From positions 161,031-225,030 of the forward strand of contig LSNW01000031.1 in the NCBI GenBank assembly GCA_001566965.1: a stretch of DNA of 64,000 bases, written 5' to 3'. The translations under genes and the position numbers were made by a program. Below, in pieces: positions 43,143 through 54,768 of the stretch; positions within the stretch are counted from its first letter, which is position 1, and each line of letters begins with the position of its first letter. Source of the DNA: Methylothermaceae bacteria B42 (GTDB lineage Bacteria; Pseudomonadota; Gammaproteobacteria; Methylococcales; Methylothermaceae). The notes under the pieces are model-generated. The model searched no databases. It worked only from the letters and a program-made list of their open reading frames with translations, and had not been told where the DNA came from.

Positions 43143-43330
43143 CTAGCCCGGATATTTCACCAGCCAGCTTCGGGCCTTTTCTTGATCGATTGATTTACGA
43201 ATATAAAATGCTTAAGGTTAACAAAATTCACGAAATCCAATTAGCTCCGGCCCGAATCCTATACCGGCCCTGGCTTGTCCAGGCACGCCCGGCCTGCGCC
43301 ATCATCTGGCTGGTGAAATATCCGGGCTAG
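43143..43330. repeat. Interspersed element copy 3 (188 bp, both ends perfect)
   Basis: CTAGCCCGGATATTTCACCA(GC) at 43143-43164 and the exact inverse at 43309-43330, with 22-bp arms. The interior contains ATAAAATGCTTAAGGTTAAC and GGCCCGAATCCTATACCGGC-like sequence also found in copies 1 and 2. It sits between yebC and the divergently read pentapeptide gene. With its palindromic ends and no coding content it looks like a MITE. Confidence 0.9.
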
Positions 43331-43388
43331 GACACAATATTATAGGTTTTCAGCGTATGATGAAAACCTTCCCAAGAGGTAAAAGACA

Positions 43389-44168
43389 ATGAAAGTGATT
43401 GAAACCTTAATTATTTGGACATTTATTTCCGCTTTTTTCTTCCTGCCACCGCTGCAAGCGGCGGACTTGACCCGTGAAGAAATCATCGCCCTCCTCAAGC
43501 AGGCCACCGCCGAAAAACCGGCGGATTTGCGCCGCAAGGATCTGAAAAAGGTCGATCTGTCCGGGCTGGATCTGCGCCATGCGGATCTGTGGGGCGCGGA
43601 TCTGCGCTATGCCAATTTGAGCCGGGCCAACCTGGCGGGCTTGAATCTGGATTTGACCATCATGCGCGGCACCAATCTCTCCCATGCCAATTTGGAAGGG
43701 GTCAGCATTTTCGGCGTGACCATGATCGCCGCCGATTTGACCGGCGCCAACCTGAAAAACAGCCGCGTCACCGCCACCCTGGACAAAGCCAAGCTGGTGG
43801 GCGCCAATATCGAAAACGCCTTTTGGGGCGCGGACATGAAAAACCAGCCCATGGGTTTGATGCGCGCCAGTTGCAACGGCGCGGATTTTACCAACGCCAA
43901 TCTGAAAAACGCCAATTTCAACCGTGTGCTACTGCGCTTTGCCAAGCTCAAAAACGCTGACATGGCAAACATCAATTTAATGCGGGCCGATCTTTCCGGC
44001 GCCGATTTGACCGGCGCCAACCTTGTCAACGCCGACCTGCGCGAAGCCAAATTAAAGCAGGCGGACTTCACCGGCGCAATCCTGGACAACGCCAAGCTCG
44101 AGGGGGCTTTTGAGATAGACAGCGCAAAAGGGCTCAAGCAGGCGGGCAGAAGAATTCTGCTCAAATAA
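43389..44168 (+). CDS. Exported pentapeptide-repeat protein
   Basis: 259 aa with a signal peptide (about 1-24, TFISAFFFLPPLQAA). From about residue 50 to 240 it consists of A(D/N)LxX pentapeptide repeats (LRHADLWGADLRYANLSRANL, ADLSGADLTGANLVNADLREA), forming a right-handed quadrilateral beta-helix. Most such proteins are cytoplasmic; the signal peptide puts this one in the periplasm or outside. A central stretch (ATLDKAKLVGANIENAFWGADMKNQPMG) breaks the regular repeat. Function unknown; ligand or partner binding is inferred. Confidence 0.87.
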   Translation: MKVIETLIIWTFISAFFFLPPLQAADLTREEIIALLKQATAEKPADLRRKDLKKVDLSGLDLRHADLWGADLRYANLSRANLAGLNLDLTIMRGTNLSHANLEGVSIFGVTMIAADLTGANLKNSRVTATLDKAKLVGANIENAFWGADMKNQPMGLMRASCNGADFTNANLKNANFNRVLLRFAKLKNADMANINLMRADLSGADLTGANLVNADLREAKLKQADFTGAILDNAKLEGAFEIDSAKGLKQAGRRILLK

Positions 44169-44293
44169 AGCCACGGTATATTTCGTTAGTTTTCTCTTAC
44201 CGCGCCAAAATTCTTGTCCATCCCGTCGGGCGGGGATACACTGGCTTTGACTTCCAATGAACGAAGCCGCTTCATTAACATCGGGAGAAAACA

Positions 44294-45019
44294 ATGAAAA
44301 AACTACTGATGATCCCCGGAATGTTGCTGGTTGTTTACGGCTTGCCTGCCCATGCGGAAGTGATTCCCGGCACGGACTTCAGCGTGCATTTCGAATCCGG
44401 CCAGATTATCGGCTCGGGCCGTAATCTCAACATGCTGCGGGTGCCGGTCACCAATGTCAAAACCGGCAAGACCCGGCTGTACGATGCCGCCTTCAAATTC
44501 ACGTTTTCCGAGGGCCGGGGGTTTGAGTTCGAACAAATCTCGTCGGTCGCCTTGACGCCGCCGCTGGCGGTGACCAACCTGGTGACAGACATTTATCGGA
44601 CCGTCAATGGCTTTTGTTTCAAATTGGCCGGCCCGACCCAGATTGGTTCAAGGGTGTTATTTACCCTGACCCCTGACGCATCGATTCAAGGATGTCATAG
44701 TGTAGGAGTAAATGGAGAACTAACCGCCCAGATTGTTTCCGGGCCGGCCTCGGGCCACCCGGATATCGGGGAGCGGGAAATCGTGCCCTTCTTGAGCGAT
44801 CAATTCGTTTACGGCGTAATTTCCAATAGCGGATCAGTACAAAACAATAGCTTTGATATCAACACTAATTGGGAAGAAAACGAACTGATTGGCCTGCGCC
44901 AGAGCGGCGACAAGCTCATTCTCGGCCTCTTCAGCGAGGGCAAGGACAACCAGGGCAAGCCCCAGGACTTCAAGGATCCGGTGGAAACCGCCATCCTTAC
45001 CCGGATTGCTGACGAATAG
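44294..45019 (+). CDS. Secreted beta-rich protein, function unknown
   Basis: 241 aa with a good signal peptide (MKKLLMIPGMLLVVYGLPAHA). The start follows GGGAG. The mature protein has alternating beta pattern (TDFSVHFESGQIIGSGRNLNML, VFGYGVIS-like strands) and two cysteines (NGFCFKLAG, IQGCHSV) that could be disulphide-bonded. No family recognised. It is followed by a hairpin terminator. Confidence 0.7.
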   Translation: MKKLLMIPGMLLVVYGLPAHAEVIPGTDFSVHFESGQIIGSGRNLNMLRVPVTNVKTGKTRLYDAAFKFTFSEGRGFEFEQISSVALTPPLAVTNLVTDIYRTVNGFCFKLAGPTQIGSRVLFTLTPDASIQGCHSVGVNGELTAQIVSGPASGHPDIGEREIVPFLSDQFVYGVISNSGSVQNNSFDINTNWEENELIGLRQSGDKLILGLFSEGKDNQGKPQDFKDPVETAILTRIADE

Positions 45020-45053
45020 CAACCCGCGTTAACGGTTTCCCTCATCAATCCAT

Positions 45054-45087
45054 GCCGGGTAATGACCGCAGGTGGGCATTACCCGGC
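45054..45087. terminator. Bidirectional hairpin between convergent genes
   Basis: GCCGGGTAATG (45054-45064) pairs with CATTACCCGGC (45077-45087) over a 12-base loop, between the secreted-protein stop and the ppk1 stop. Confidence 0.7.
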
Positions 45088-45107
45088 GGAAAAAGCCCTG
45101 CAAGCGG

Positions 45108-47210
45108 TTAAAATTTACGGTCCCGTAACAATTTTTCCTGGGCTGAAAAGGTTGCCCTGCGGCCAACTTTGACCCGGCGATATTCGCCATCCGCCTGCAA
45201 TTCCCATGCCCCCGAATTATCGCGCAAATAATAGCGCAAAGCCTCCCGGATCACTTGCCGCTTCAAGTTCCGGTTGAGGATGGGAAAAGCCACTTCCACC
45301 CGCCGGTGGAGATTGCGGATCAGCCAGTCGGCGCTGGAACCATAGACCTGGGGCTGGCCGCCGTTGCCGAAATAAAAGACCCGGCTATGCTCCAGAAAGC
45401 GCCCCAGCACCGAACGGACCCGGATATTATCGGACAATCCCGGCACCCCCGGACGCAAACAGCAAATACCCCGGACAATCAGATCAATCTTGACGCCGGC
45501 CCGGGAAGCGTCATAGAGAGCATCGATAATTTCCGGATCTTCCAGGCCGTTCATCCGCGCGATGATCCGGCCACGCTTGCCTTGCCGGGCGAGATCAGCT
45601 TCGCGCTGAATGTTATTCAATAAAAATGGGTGCAGATCAAATGGCGCCTGTACCAGTTTGCGCAGCTTGAAGGCGTGGCCTAGACCCGTCAGTTGATGAA
45701 ACAGCCGCTGGACGTCTTCCCCCAGTGCTTGATCGGTGCTCATCAAACCAATATCCGTATAGAAGCGGGTGGTGATCTCGTGGTAGTTACCCGTACTTAA
45801 ATGGCTGTATCTTTGAATGCGGTCGCCTTCCCGGCGGACAATCAACAACAGCTTGGCGTGGGTCTTGAAACCCACCACGCCGTAAACCACATGGACGCCG
45901 GCCTCGTGCAAGCGTTCGGCCAATTGGATGTTATCCGCCTCGTCAAACCGGGCCCGCAATTCAATCACCGCGCTCACTTCCTTGCCATTTCTCGCCGCCC
46001 GCACCAAGGCGTCGGCAATCGCCGAGCGGGAGGCCGTGCGGTATAGGGTCTGGCGAATGGCCAGCACATTTGGATCGTCCGCCGCTTGCTGAAGCAGGGA
46101 CACCACCGGGGAGAAAGCGTCGTAAGGATGATGCAGCAGCACATCACCCCGGCGGAGCACGGCAAATAAATCTGTTTTCCCCACCAGACGGGGCGGAATC
46201 GCCGGGGTAAAGGACGGATATTTCAAATCCGGCCTTTCCACTTCGTCATAAACGGAAGCCAGGCGGTGCAAATTCACCGGACCGTTGACCTGGAACAAAT
46301 CCGCCTGTTCCACATGAAGACGGGCGCACAGATAATCAGCCACTTCCTGTGGGCAATTGTCGGCCACCTCCAGCCGCATCGCCCGCCCATAACGGCGCTC
46401 CTGCTGCAGCCGGCCCTGGAGTTCGCGCTTGAGGTCTTCCATCTCCTCCTCGTCGATATACAGCTCGGTATCGCGGGTGACCCGGAATTGATAACACCCT
46501 TCCACCGTCAGCCCGGGAAACAACTCGCCAACAAAGGCGTGGATGACCGACGACAAAAAAACGAAAGCGGCGCCGGAGGCAGTCAATATTTCCGGCAGCA
46601 ACACGAGGCGAGGCAGCGTCCTGGGAATGGGAATGAGAGCATAACGGTGACGGCGGCCAAAAGCATCCTTGCCGTGCAGGCAGACAATGAAATGCAGATT
46701 TTTATTGGCGATGCGGGGAAAAGGATGGGCCGGATCGATGCTCAAGGGCGTTACCACCGGCAAAATCCGCTCGCGCATGTAGGCTCGCAGCCATTCCCGC
46801 TGGGCGTCATGCCACTGAATCCGGCGCAGAAAACGGATATTTTCCTCCGCCAGCGCGGGTATCAGTGCTTCATTAAGAAGCCGGTATTGTGAATCCACCA
46901 TTTCCCGCACCCGTTCGCGGATGGTTCTTAACAATTCCCGGGGATCGGCCTGATCGACGCCCGTGGTGGTAATACCCAGGCTGATTTTCTTCTTGATGAC
47001 CGCCACCCGCACTTCATAAAATTCGTCCAGATTGGCGCTGGAGATACACAAAAAACGCAGGCGCTCCAGCAGCGGCAGGGATTCATCTTCGGCCATGGCC
47101 AACACCCGGCGGTGGAAGGCCAGGAGACTGAGTTCGCGGTTTAGATAGCGCTTCGAAGTGATGCTTTGCTCACTCACCGCTAACTCTTGTTCAATTTGTC
47201 TCACTGCCAT
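45108..47210 (-). CDS. ppk1: Polyphosphate kinase 1
   Basis: About 700 aa. Start taken at 47210 (ATG after GGAAGAG), although the frame extends to 47240. The N-domain opens with YLNRELSLLAFHRRVL, and the two catalytic histidines lie in GFKTHAKLLLIVRR (autophosphorylated His) and RYSHLSTGNYHE. The enzyme reversibly makes long-chain polyphosphate from ATP at the membrane. It follows the flavoprotein gene by about 30 bases in the same direction. Confidence 0.95.
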   Translation of the reverse strand: MAVRQIEQELAVSEQSITSKRYLNRELSLLAFHRRVLAMAEDESLPLLERLRFLCISSANLDEFYEVRVAVIKKKISLGITTTGVDQADPRELLRTIRERVREMVDSQYRLLNEALIPALAEENIRFLRRIQWHDAQREWLRAYMRERILPVVTPLSIDPAHPFPRIANKNLHFIVCLHGKDAFGRRHRYALIPIPRTLPRLVLLPEILTASGAAFVFLSSVIHAFVGELFPGLTVEGCYQFRVTRDTELYIDEEEMEDLKRELQGRLQQERRYGRAMRLEVADNCPQEVADYLCARLHVEQADLFQVNGPVNLHRLASVYDEVERPDLKYPSFTPAIPPRLVGKTDLFAVLRRGDVLLHHPYDAFSPVVSLLQQAADDPNVLAIRQTLYRTASRSAIADALVRAARNGKEVSAVIELRARFDEADNIQLAERLHEAGVHVVYGVVGFKTHAKLLLIVRREGDRIQRYSHLSTGNYHEITTRFYTDIGLMSTDQALGEDVQRLFHQLTGLGHAFKLRKLVQAPFDLHPFLLNNIQREADLARQGKRGRIIARMNGLEDPEIIDALYDASRAGVKIDLIVRGICCLRPGVPGLSDNIRVRSVLGRFLEHSRVFYFGNGGQPQVYGSSADWLIRNLHRRVEVAFPILNRNLKRQVIREALRYYLRDNSGAWELQADGEYRRVKVGRRATFSAQEKLLRDRKF

Positions 47211-47241
47211 CTGCTCTTCCTGCATATATATTTTGTGCATG

Positions 47242-48441
47242 CTACAGGGCTTTCCCCGCTACAAAACCCGACGACCAGGCCCATTGAAAATTGTAACCAC
47301 CCAAGTGCCCTGTGACATCCACTACTTCACCGATGAAATACAGCCTTGGTTGTTTTTGGCTTTCCATGGTCTGGGAGGAAAGCTCACGGGTATCCACGCC
47401 CCCCAGGGTGACTTCCGCGGTGCGGTAGCCTTCGGTGGCCGCAGGTTTGATCCGCCAGTCATGGAGCCTTTCGGCAATTTCCCGCAAATGTTTGCCGGAC
47501 CATTCAGCCAAGGATTTGCCAGCGACTTCTGGCCACCACAGTTTTTCAAGGCGGGCAACCAACTGCTTGGGCAAGTAATGGCTCAATACGGTCTTTAAAT
47601 GGCAGCGGGAATGAATATTTTTAGCCCGCGACAATTCTTCCACCATTGCCCTGCCTGGTAATAAATCCAGGCTGATGGCATCGCCTGGCCGCCAGTAACT
47701 GGAACTCTGGAGCACGGCGGGGCCACTCAACCCTCGATGGGTGAAAAGAATGCCGCCGTGAAATGCCCGCTGGCCCACGCCCACTGTGGCTGGGATTGCT
47801 ATGCCAGACAATGTCTCCATGAAGGTTTTGAGCTCGCCGGTAAAAGTATAGGGCACCAAGGCAGGACTTTGAGGCACGATTAGGTGGCCGAATTGCTCTG
47901 CGATTTTGTAGCCAAATCCAGAGCCACCAAGGGAAGGTACGGACAATCCTCCTGTCGCTACGACAAGGGATCTGGCTTCAGTCATGCTGCCTTCTGCTAT
48001 TTGGAGACGGAAACGGCCGTGATGTTCGACCGAAGTAATGTCCACCCGGGTGCGAATTTCCACGCCCATCTGTTCACACTCACGCAGCAGCATTGACAAG
48101 ATGGCCTTGGAGGATTCCCGGCAGAACAACTGACCGGTTTTGATGCCATCAATTTCCTTTTCAAAATAATCAATGCCGTATTCTTCCACCAAAACGATGA
48201 AATCCCATTGGCTGTACTGATTCAAGGGGGATTTTACAAAATGGGGGTTGGCGGAAATATAGTGCTCGGGCGTCACCTCCAAATTGGTGAAATTGCATTT
48301 CCCGCCTCCGGACATCAAGATTTTCTTGCCGGGTTTGTTGGCGCGCTCCAACACCAGCACCCGGAGCCCCCGTTGCCCCGCCGTCAGGGCGCACATCAGC
48401 CCGGCGGCACCCGCACCGAGAATCACAACATCATATTTCAA
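47242..48441 (-). CDS. HI0933/YhiN-family flavoprotein
   Basis: 399 aa. The FAD-binding N-terminal dinucleotide motif GAGAAGLMCALTAG is at residues 8-21. Motifs KKILMSGGGKCNFTN near 40-54 and the final VVDVTGHLGGYNFQWAWSSG mark the HI0933 (BaiN-like) NAD(P)/FAD oxidoreductase family, of unclear substrate. Ends 32 bases before the likely ppk1 start, so the two are probably cotranscribed. Confidence 0.88.
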   Translation of the reverse strand: MKYDVVILGAGAAGLMCALTAGQRGLRVLVLERANKPGKKILMSGGGKCNFTNLEVTPEHYISANPHFVKSPLNQYSQWDFIVLVEEYGIDYFEKEIDGIKTGQLFCRESSKAILSMLLRECEQMGVEIRTRVDITSVEHHGRFRLQIAEGSMTEARSLVVATGGLSVPSLGGSGFGYKIAEQFGHLIVPQSPALVPYTFTGELKTFMETLSGIAIPATVGVGQRAFHGGILFTHRGLSGPAVLQSSSYWRPGDAISLDLLPGRAMVEELSRAKNIHSRCHLKTVLSHYLPKQLVARLEKLWWPEVAGKSLAEWSGKHLREIAERLHDWRIKPAATEGYRTAEVTLGGVDTRELSSQTMESQKQPRLYFIGEVVDVTGHLGGYNFQWAWSSGFVAGKAL

Positions 48442-48651
48442 TGGACAAGCTCACTTACTAAAAGATTGGTAGCGGCAAAAACACAAAAACAATAATTAGC
48501 TCTCTTTAGTTATCCCAGCGCTTTGGGCTATCATTTTTCTTAAGGAATATTAAAGCCTTTATGATCAATCATTCGCTTTTTGGAGATCTTGTTCTCGCAT
48601 GAATAATATGGAAACATGACTCCTTGTGAATAACTCAGCAGAAAATCCACT

Positions 48652-49524
48652 ATGTCTTTTAAAGCAAAAATATGTTTTGAACTTAGTAAATTCTTGATGC
48701 CACCTCCTCCCGAGAAAACCATTGACTATGGGGCTTATGATGCTTGGCGCTCAGAGTCCTTATCAAAAAGTTGGAAAGCTTTTAGTAATACGGCGTTGGA
48801 AAACAAAAACATATTAGATTTTGGCTGTGGAGATGGGCAACTCTCATTTTTCCTCGCCTCCCAAGGCGCAACCCGGATAACTGGCGTGGACATCAATCAG
48901 CAAGCTATCGATAACGCAAATAACAAGCTTAAATTACTAGAAATTCCCAAAGGGACAGAAATTAACTTTAAAAAAAGCCATACAGAAAAACTACCCTTTG
49001 ATGATAATAGCTTTGATTTGATTGTCGCTTTCGACTGTATGGAGCATATTATGATGCCAGGTGAGATTTTAAAAGAATGGTATCGTGTTTTAAAACCAGG
49101 AGGAAAATGTCTAGTAGAATGGTATCCTTATAAAGGTCCATGGGGCCCACACATGGAAGCGCTGATTCCCATTCCCTGGGCGCATGTTATCTTTGGCGAG
49201 GAAGCGATGTTCAGAGCCGCAGAGCGGATTTATGACTTACCCGAGTTCATACCGCGCCATTGGGATCTAGACGAAAATGGCAATAAAAAACCCAATAAAT
49301 GGAAAGCCTGGTCTTCCTTTGAAGAACAAAAATACATCAATAAACTTGATATTTCCACGTTTAGGCAATTGTGTCATGAAGCAGGACTTAACATTGATCG
49401 TCTAGAGCATCATAGTTTTAGCGGCTCAACTATCCGGCAATTAGCAGGGAAAATACTGATGAACTTGCCATTTGTCGGCGAATATTTTATTTCATATACA
49501 ATAATTGAATTGAGAAAACCTTGA
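48652..49524 (+). CDS. Class I SAM-dependent methyltransferase, AT-rich
   Basis: 290 aa. SAM-binding motif I is ILDFGCGDGQLSFFLASQG near 55-73, followed by GVDINQQAID, LPFDDNSFDLIVAFDCMEHI and VLKPGGKCLVEWYPYKGPWGPHM. It belongs to the Methyltransf_11/UbiE-like family; the acceptor is unknown. The gene is much more AT-rich than its neighbours and stands alone between two convergent or divergent housekeeping genes, so transfer is likely. Confidence 0.8.
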   Translation: MSFKAKICFELSKFLMPPPPEKTIDYGAYDAWRSESLSKSWKAFSNTALENKNILDFGCGDGQLSFFLASQGATRITGVDINQQAIDNANNKLKLLEIPKGTEINFKKSHTEKLPFDDNSFDLIVAFDCMEHIMMPGEILKEWYRVLKPGGKCLVEWYPYKGPWGPHMEALIPIPWAHVIFGEEAMFRAAERIYDLPEFIPRHWDLDENGNKKPNKWKAWSSFEEQKYINKLDISTFRQLCHEAGLNIDRLEHHSFSGSTIRQLAGKILMNLPFVGEYFISYTIIELRKP

Positions 49525-49607
49525 AGTCATATTTAAATCAACAGTTTATTCGTGATTAGTTAAAACCGAACTGTATCGAACTTCATTCCACGGGCCAGAA
49601 TAACCGG

Positions 49608-50795
49608 TTAGGACCTGGCTATCCTGGCAATCCGCTCCAATGCCCCTTGCAAATTTTCCATGCTGGTGGCAATGGATATACGTACATGGCCAGGAGCGCC
49701 GAATGCGGTGCCGGGCACCAGGGCCACGCCAGCCTGCTCGATCAAGTATTCCGCAAAGGCAACATCGTCTTCGATGCCATCGAGCGCATCAATCATGCCA
49801 GTCACATCGGGAAAAACATAAAAGGTGCCATCGGTGGGCAAACAATGGATGCCGGGGATTTGATTCAAGCTTTCCACCACCGCGTCGTGGCGCTGTTTAA
49901 AGGCTTCCAGCATTTCTCCAATACAGGACTGGTCGCCCTCCAAGGCGGATTGGGCGGCAACTTGAGAAATGGACGTGGGGTTGGAGGTGCTTTGGGATTG
50001 AATTTTCTTCATCGCCGCGATAACCGTCTTGGGACCGCCCGCGTAGCCAATCCGCCAGCCGGTCATGGAATAGGCTTTGGAAACCCCATTGAGCACCAAC
50101 GTGCGCTCATATAATTCAGGGCAGGCGTTGAGAATGTTACAAAAACCGCCTTCTTTCCAGACGATATGCTCGTACATATCATCGGTGGCAATCACCACCT
50201 GGGGATGTTTCAGCAGCACTTCCGCCAAGGCTTTTAGTTCATCGAGGGTATAAGCCTGGCCGGTGGGGTTGGAGGGGCTGTTGAGGACAAACAGCTTGGT
50301 CTTGTTGGTAATCGCCGCTTCAAGCTGCCCCGGCGTAATCTTGAATTTTTGATCTTGACCGGCAGCGACAATCACTGGCTTGGCATCGGCCAGCAGCACC
50401 ATATCGGGATAGGACACCCAATATGGCGCGGGGATGATGACCTCGTCCCCCTCGTCCAGCAACGCCTGGGCAAGATTATAAAAACTCTGCTTGCCGCCGC
50501 AGGACACCAGGATTTGATCCAGCTCATAATTCAAATCATTGTCCCGGCGGAACTTGTCGATAATGGCCTGTTTCAAAGAGGGGATACCATCCACCGGGGT
50601 GTATTTGGTCATTCCCGCTTCGATGGCCTTAATGGCAGCCTGTTTGATATGATCAGGGGTATCGAAATCCGGCTCGCCGGCGCCGAGACCGATAACATCC
50701 TTGCCAGCGGCGCGCATGGCGGCGGCGCGGGCGGTTATTGCCAGGGTAGGAGAGGGTTTGATTCGCTGGACGCGTTGAGAAAGTGGTATGGTCAT
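49608..50795 (-). CDS. aspC: Aspartate aminotransferase (class I PLP, type Ib)
   Basis: 395 aa. PLP-binding Lys lies in LNGVSKAYSMTGWRIGY near 236-241, and VLNSPSNPTGQAYT is the family signature. The N-terminal KPSPTLAITARAAAMRAAGKDVIGLGAGEPDFDTP matches the bacterial Ib aspartate/prephenate aminotransferase group. It interconverts aspartate and oxaloacetate with glutamate/2-oxoglutarate. Divergent from uvrB with a 35-base gap. Confidence 0.9.
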   Translation of the reverse strand: MTIPLSQRVQRIKPSPTLAITARAAAMRAAGKDVIGLGAGEPDFDTPDHIKQAAIKAIEAGMTKYTPVDGIPSLKQAIIDKFRRDNDLNYELDQILVSCGGKQSFYNLAQALLDEGDEVIIPAPYWVSYPDMVLLADAKPVIVAAGQDQKFKITPGQLEAAITNKTKLFVLNSPSNPTGQAYTLDELKALAEVLLKHPQVVIATDDMYEHIVWKEGGFCNILNACPELYERTLVLNGVSKAYSMTGWRIGYAGGPKTVIAAMKKIQSQSTSNPTSISQVAAQSALEGDQSCIGEMLEAFKQRHDAVVESLNQIPGIHCLPTDGTFYVFPDVTGMIDALDGIEDDVAFAEYLIEQAGVALVPGTAFGAPGHVRISIATSMENLQGALERIARIARS

Positions 50796-50830
50796 GAAAG
50801 CTGCCTTTAATCTGCAAGAGAATTCATCAA

Positions 50831-52954
<2,124 letters not shown>

Positions 52955-53026
52955 GCCTAAATTGGGGTATTTAGTATAAAATGCTGAACTTATCCGATTC
53001 TGATCACAACTCAAAAGTCACGTTAG

Positions 53027-53668
53027 ATGAACAAAAATATTCGCTGGCACCACGCCACAGTCACTCGCCAGGACCGGGAAAAACTTAACGGCCACCGCAG
53101 CTTTATTTTATGGTTTACCGGACTTTCCGGCGCGGGGAAATCCACCCTCGCTCACCGGGTGGAAGAACTTTTGTTCTTGCGCGGTTGCCGCACCTTTGTA
53201 TTCGATGGTGACAATGTCCGTCATGGGTTATGTTCGGATCTCGGGTTTGGCCCAGAAGACCGGCATGAAAATATCCGCCGCATTGGGGAGATGAGTAAAC
53301 TGTTCATTGACGCAGGCGTCATCGCCTTGACAGCATTTATCTCTCCATTCCGCAGCGACCGGGACATGGTGCGTTCTTTGGTGGAGGAAGGGGACTTTAT
53401 AGAAATCTTTTGCGATACTCCCCTCGAGGTGTGCGAGCAGCGGGACGTGAAAGGGCTTTACCAAAAAGCCCGGCGGGGAGAAATCAAGGATTTCACCGGC
53501 ATCTCCTCTCCCTATGAAGCGCCAGAGAACCCTGAAATTATAGTCAAAACTGGCACCGACCCCTTAGATGAATGTGCCCGCCAAATCCTGGATTATCTGG
53601 AAAAAAACAAAAAAATTACCTTAGTCCCCGAATCCGAACAACGTTGGGAGCGAATTCGTGAAAGTTAA
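53027..53668 (+). CDS. cysC: Adenylylsulfate kinase
   Basis: 213 aa. P-loop [12 protein letters not shown] near 33-44, DGDNVRHGL near 61-69, the phospho-region [10 protein letters not shown] and the lid [23 protein letters not shown] identify APS kinase, which makes PAPS. No cysDN or sulfotransferase lies nearby; the following gene, galU, overlaps by 11 bases, so the pair may supply activated sulfate and sugar donors, which is inference. Confidence 0.93.
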   Translation: MNKNIRWHHATVTRQDREKLNGHRSFILWFTGLSGAGKSTLAHRVEELLFLRGCRTFVFDGDNVRHGLCSDLGFGPEDRHENIRRIGEMSKLFIDAGVIALTAFISPFRSDRDMVRSLVEEGDFIEIFCDTPLEVCEQRDVKGLYQKARRGEIKDFTGISSPYEAPENPEIIVKTGTDPLDECARQILDYLEKNKKITLVPESEQRWERIRES

Positions 53669-54530
53669 AAAAGCTGTATTTCCCGTCGCCGGTTTAGGCA
53701 CCAGATTTCTACCTGCCACTAAAGCCAACCCCAAGGAAATGCTTCCAGTGGTGGACAAACCCCTGATTCAATATGCCGTGGAAGAAGCCGCCGCCGCTGG
53801 CATCGAGCTGATGGTGTTTGTCACTGGCCGGAACAAACGCTCCATTGCCGATCACTTCGACAAAGCTTACGAATTGGAACACGAACTGGAAGAACGGGGA
53901 AAAACAGAAAAACTGGAAATGATTCGGGCGATTCCACCCAGAGGCGTCAATTGTGTTTATATCCGCCAGGCAGAAGCCCTGGGGCTGGGGCATGCGGTAC
54001 TATGCGCCAAACCCGTGGTGGGCAATGAACCTTTTGCCGTCCTTTTGGCGGATGATCTGATCGAGAACAAGGACAACCCTTGCCTGAAACAAATGGTGGA
54101 AATTTATAACTTCCATGGCCGCTCCGTACTGGGCGTGGAAGAAGTCCCCAGGAACGCCACGGAAAGTTATGGCATTGTAGCCACGCCGGAAATGGAAAAC
54201 CGAGTGGCTTCCATCGAAGGCATTGTCGAAAAACCTAAACCCGAAGATGCGCCTTCCAATTTGGGTGTCGTTGGCCGCTATATCCTCACTCCAAAAATCT
54301 TCGAATTATTGGAAACCGTGGGCAAGGGCGCTGGCGGAGAAATCCAACTCACCGACGCCATTGCCAAATTGCTGCATCACGAAATGGTTTACGCTTACCG
54401 CTTCCAAGGCAAACGTTATGACTGCGGTTCTAAATTGGGATATCTGGAAGCTACCATAGATCATGCCTTGCGCCACCCAGAAGTTGCACAAGAGTTCCGA
54501 GCCTATCTTAAATCCCTTAACCTAGATTGA
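53658..54530 (+). CDS. galU: UTP-glucose-1-phosphate uridylyltransferase
   Basis: 290 aa with a GTG start at 53658 inside the end of cysC (11-base overlap). The nucleotide-binding motif [21 protein letters not shown] is at residues 11-31, [13 protein letters not shown] follows and [16 protein letters not shown] is the second signature. It supplies UDP-glucose for envelope glycans and trehalose-type solutes. Confidence 0.95.
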   Translation: MKVKKAVFPVAGLGTRFLPATKANPKEMLPVVDKPLIQYAVEEAAAAGIELMVFVTGRNKRSIADHFDKAYELEHELEERGKTEKLEMIRAIPPRGVNCVYIRQAEALGLGHAVLCAKPVVGNEPFAVLLADDLIENKDNPCLKQMVEIYNFHGRSVLGVEEVPRNATESYGIVATPEMENRVASIEGIVEKPKPEDAPSNLGVVGRYILTPKIFELLETVGKGAGGEIQLTDAIAKLLHHEMVYAYRFQGKRYDCGSKLGYLEATIDHALRHPEVAQEFRAYLKSLNLD

Positions 54531-54768
54531 GCCTCAAAAGATAGCTCCTTCCCACAAGTGGGTTCCTAAATTAGCAATCCTTTTGTCTTAGAAAACTTTC
54601 ATTTTTCTCGAAGGCTGAAAAGTCAAGGGAAAATTTACATTCCTAATTTTTAAAACTACAATTGAAAATCTTCCTTCTTTGAGCTACTTACATGGCATGT
54701 TGGCAAATGTATCTGATTTCTTTAATTATTACATTCTCATGCTTTAAGGAAGGGAAAGGAGAAATTAA

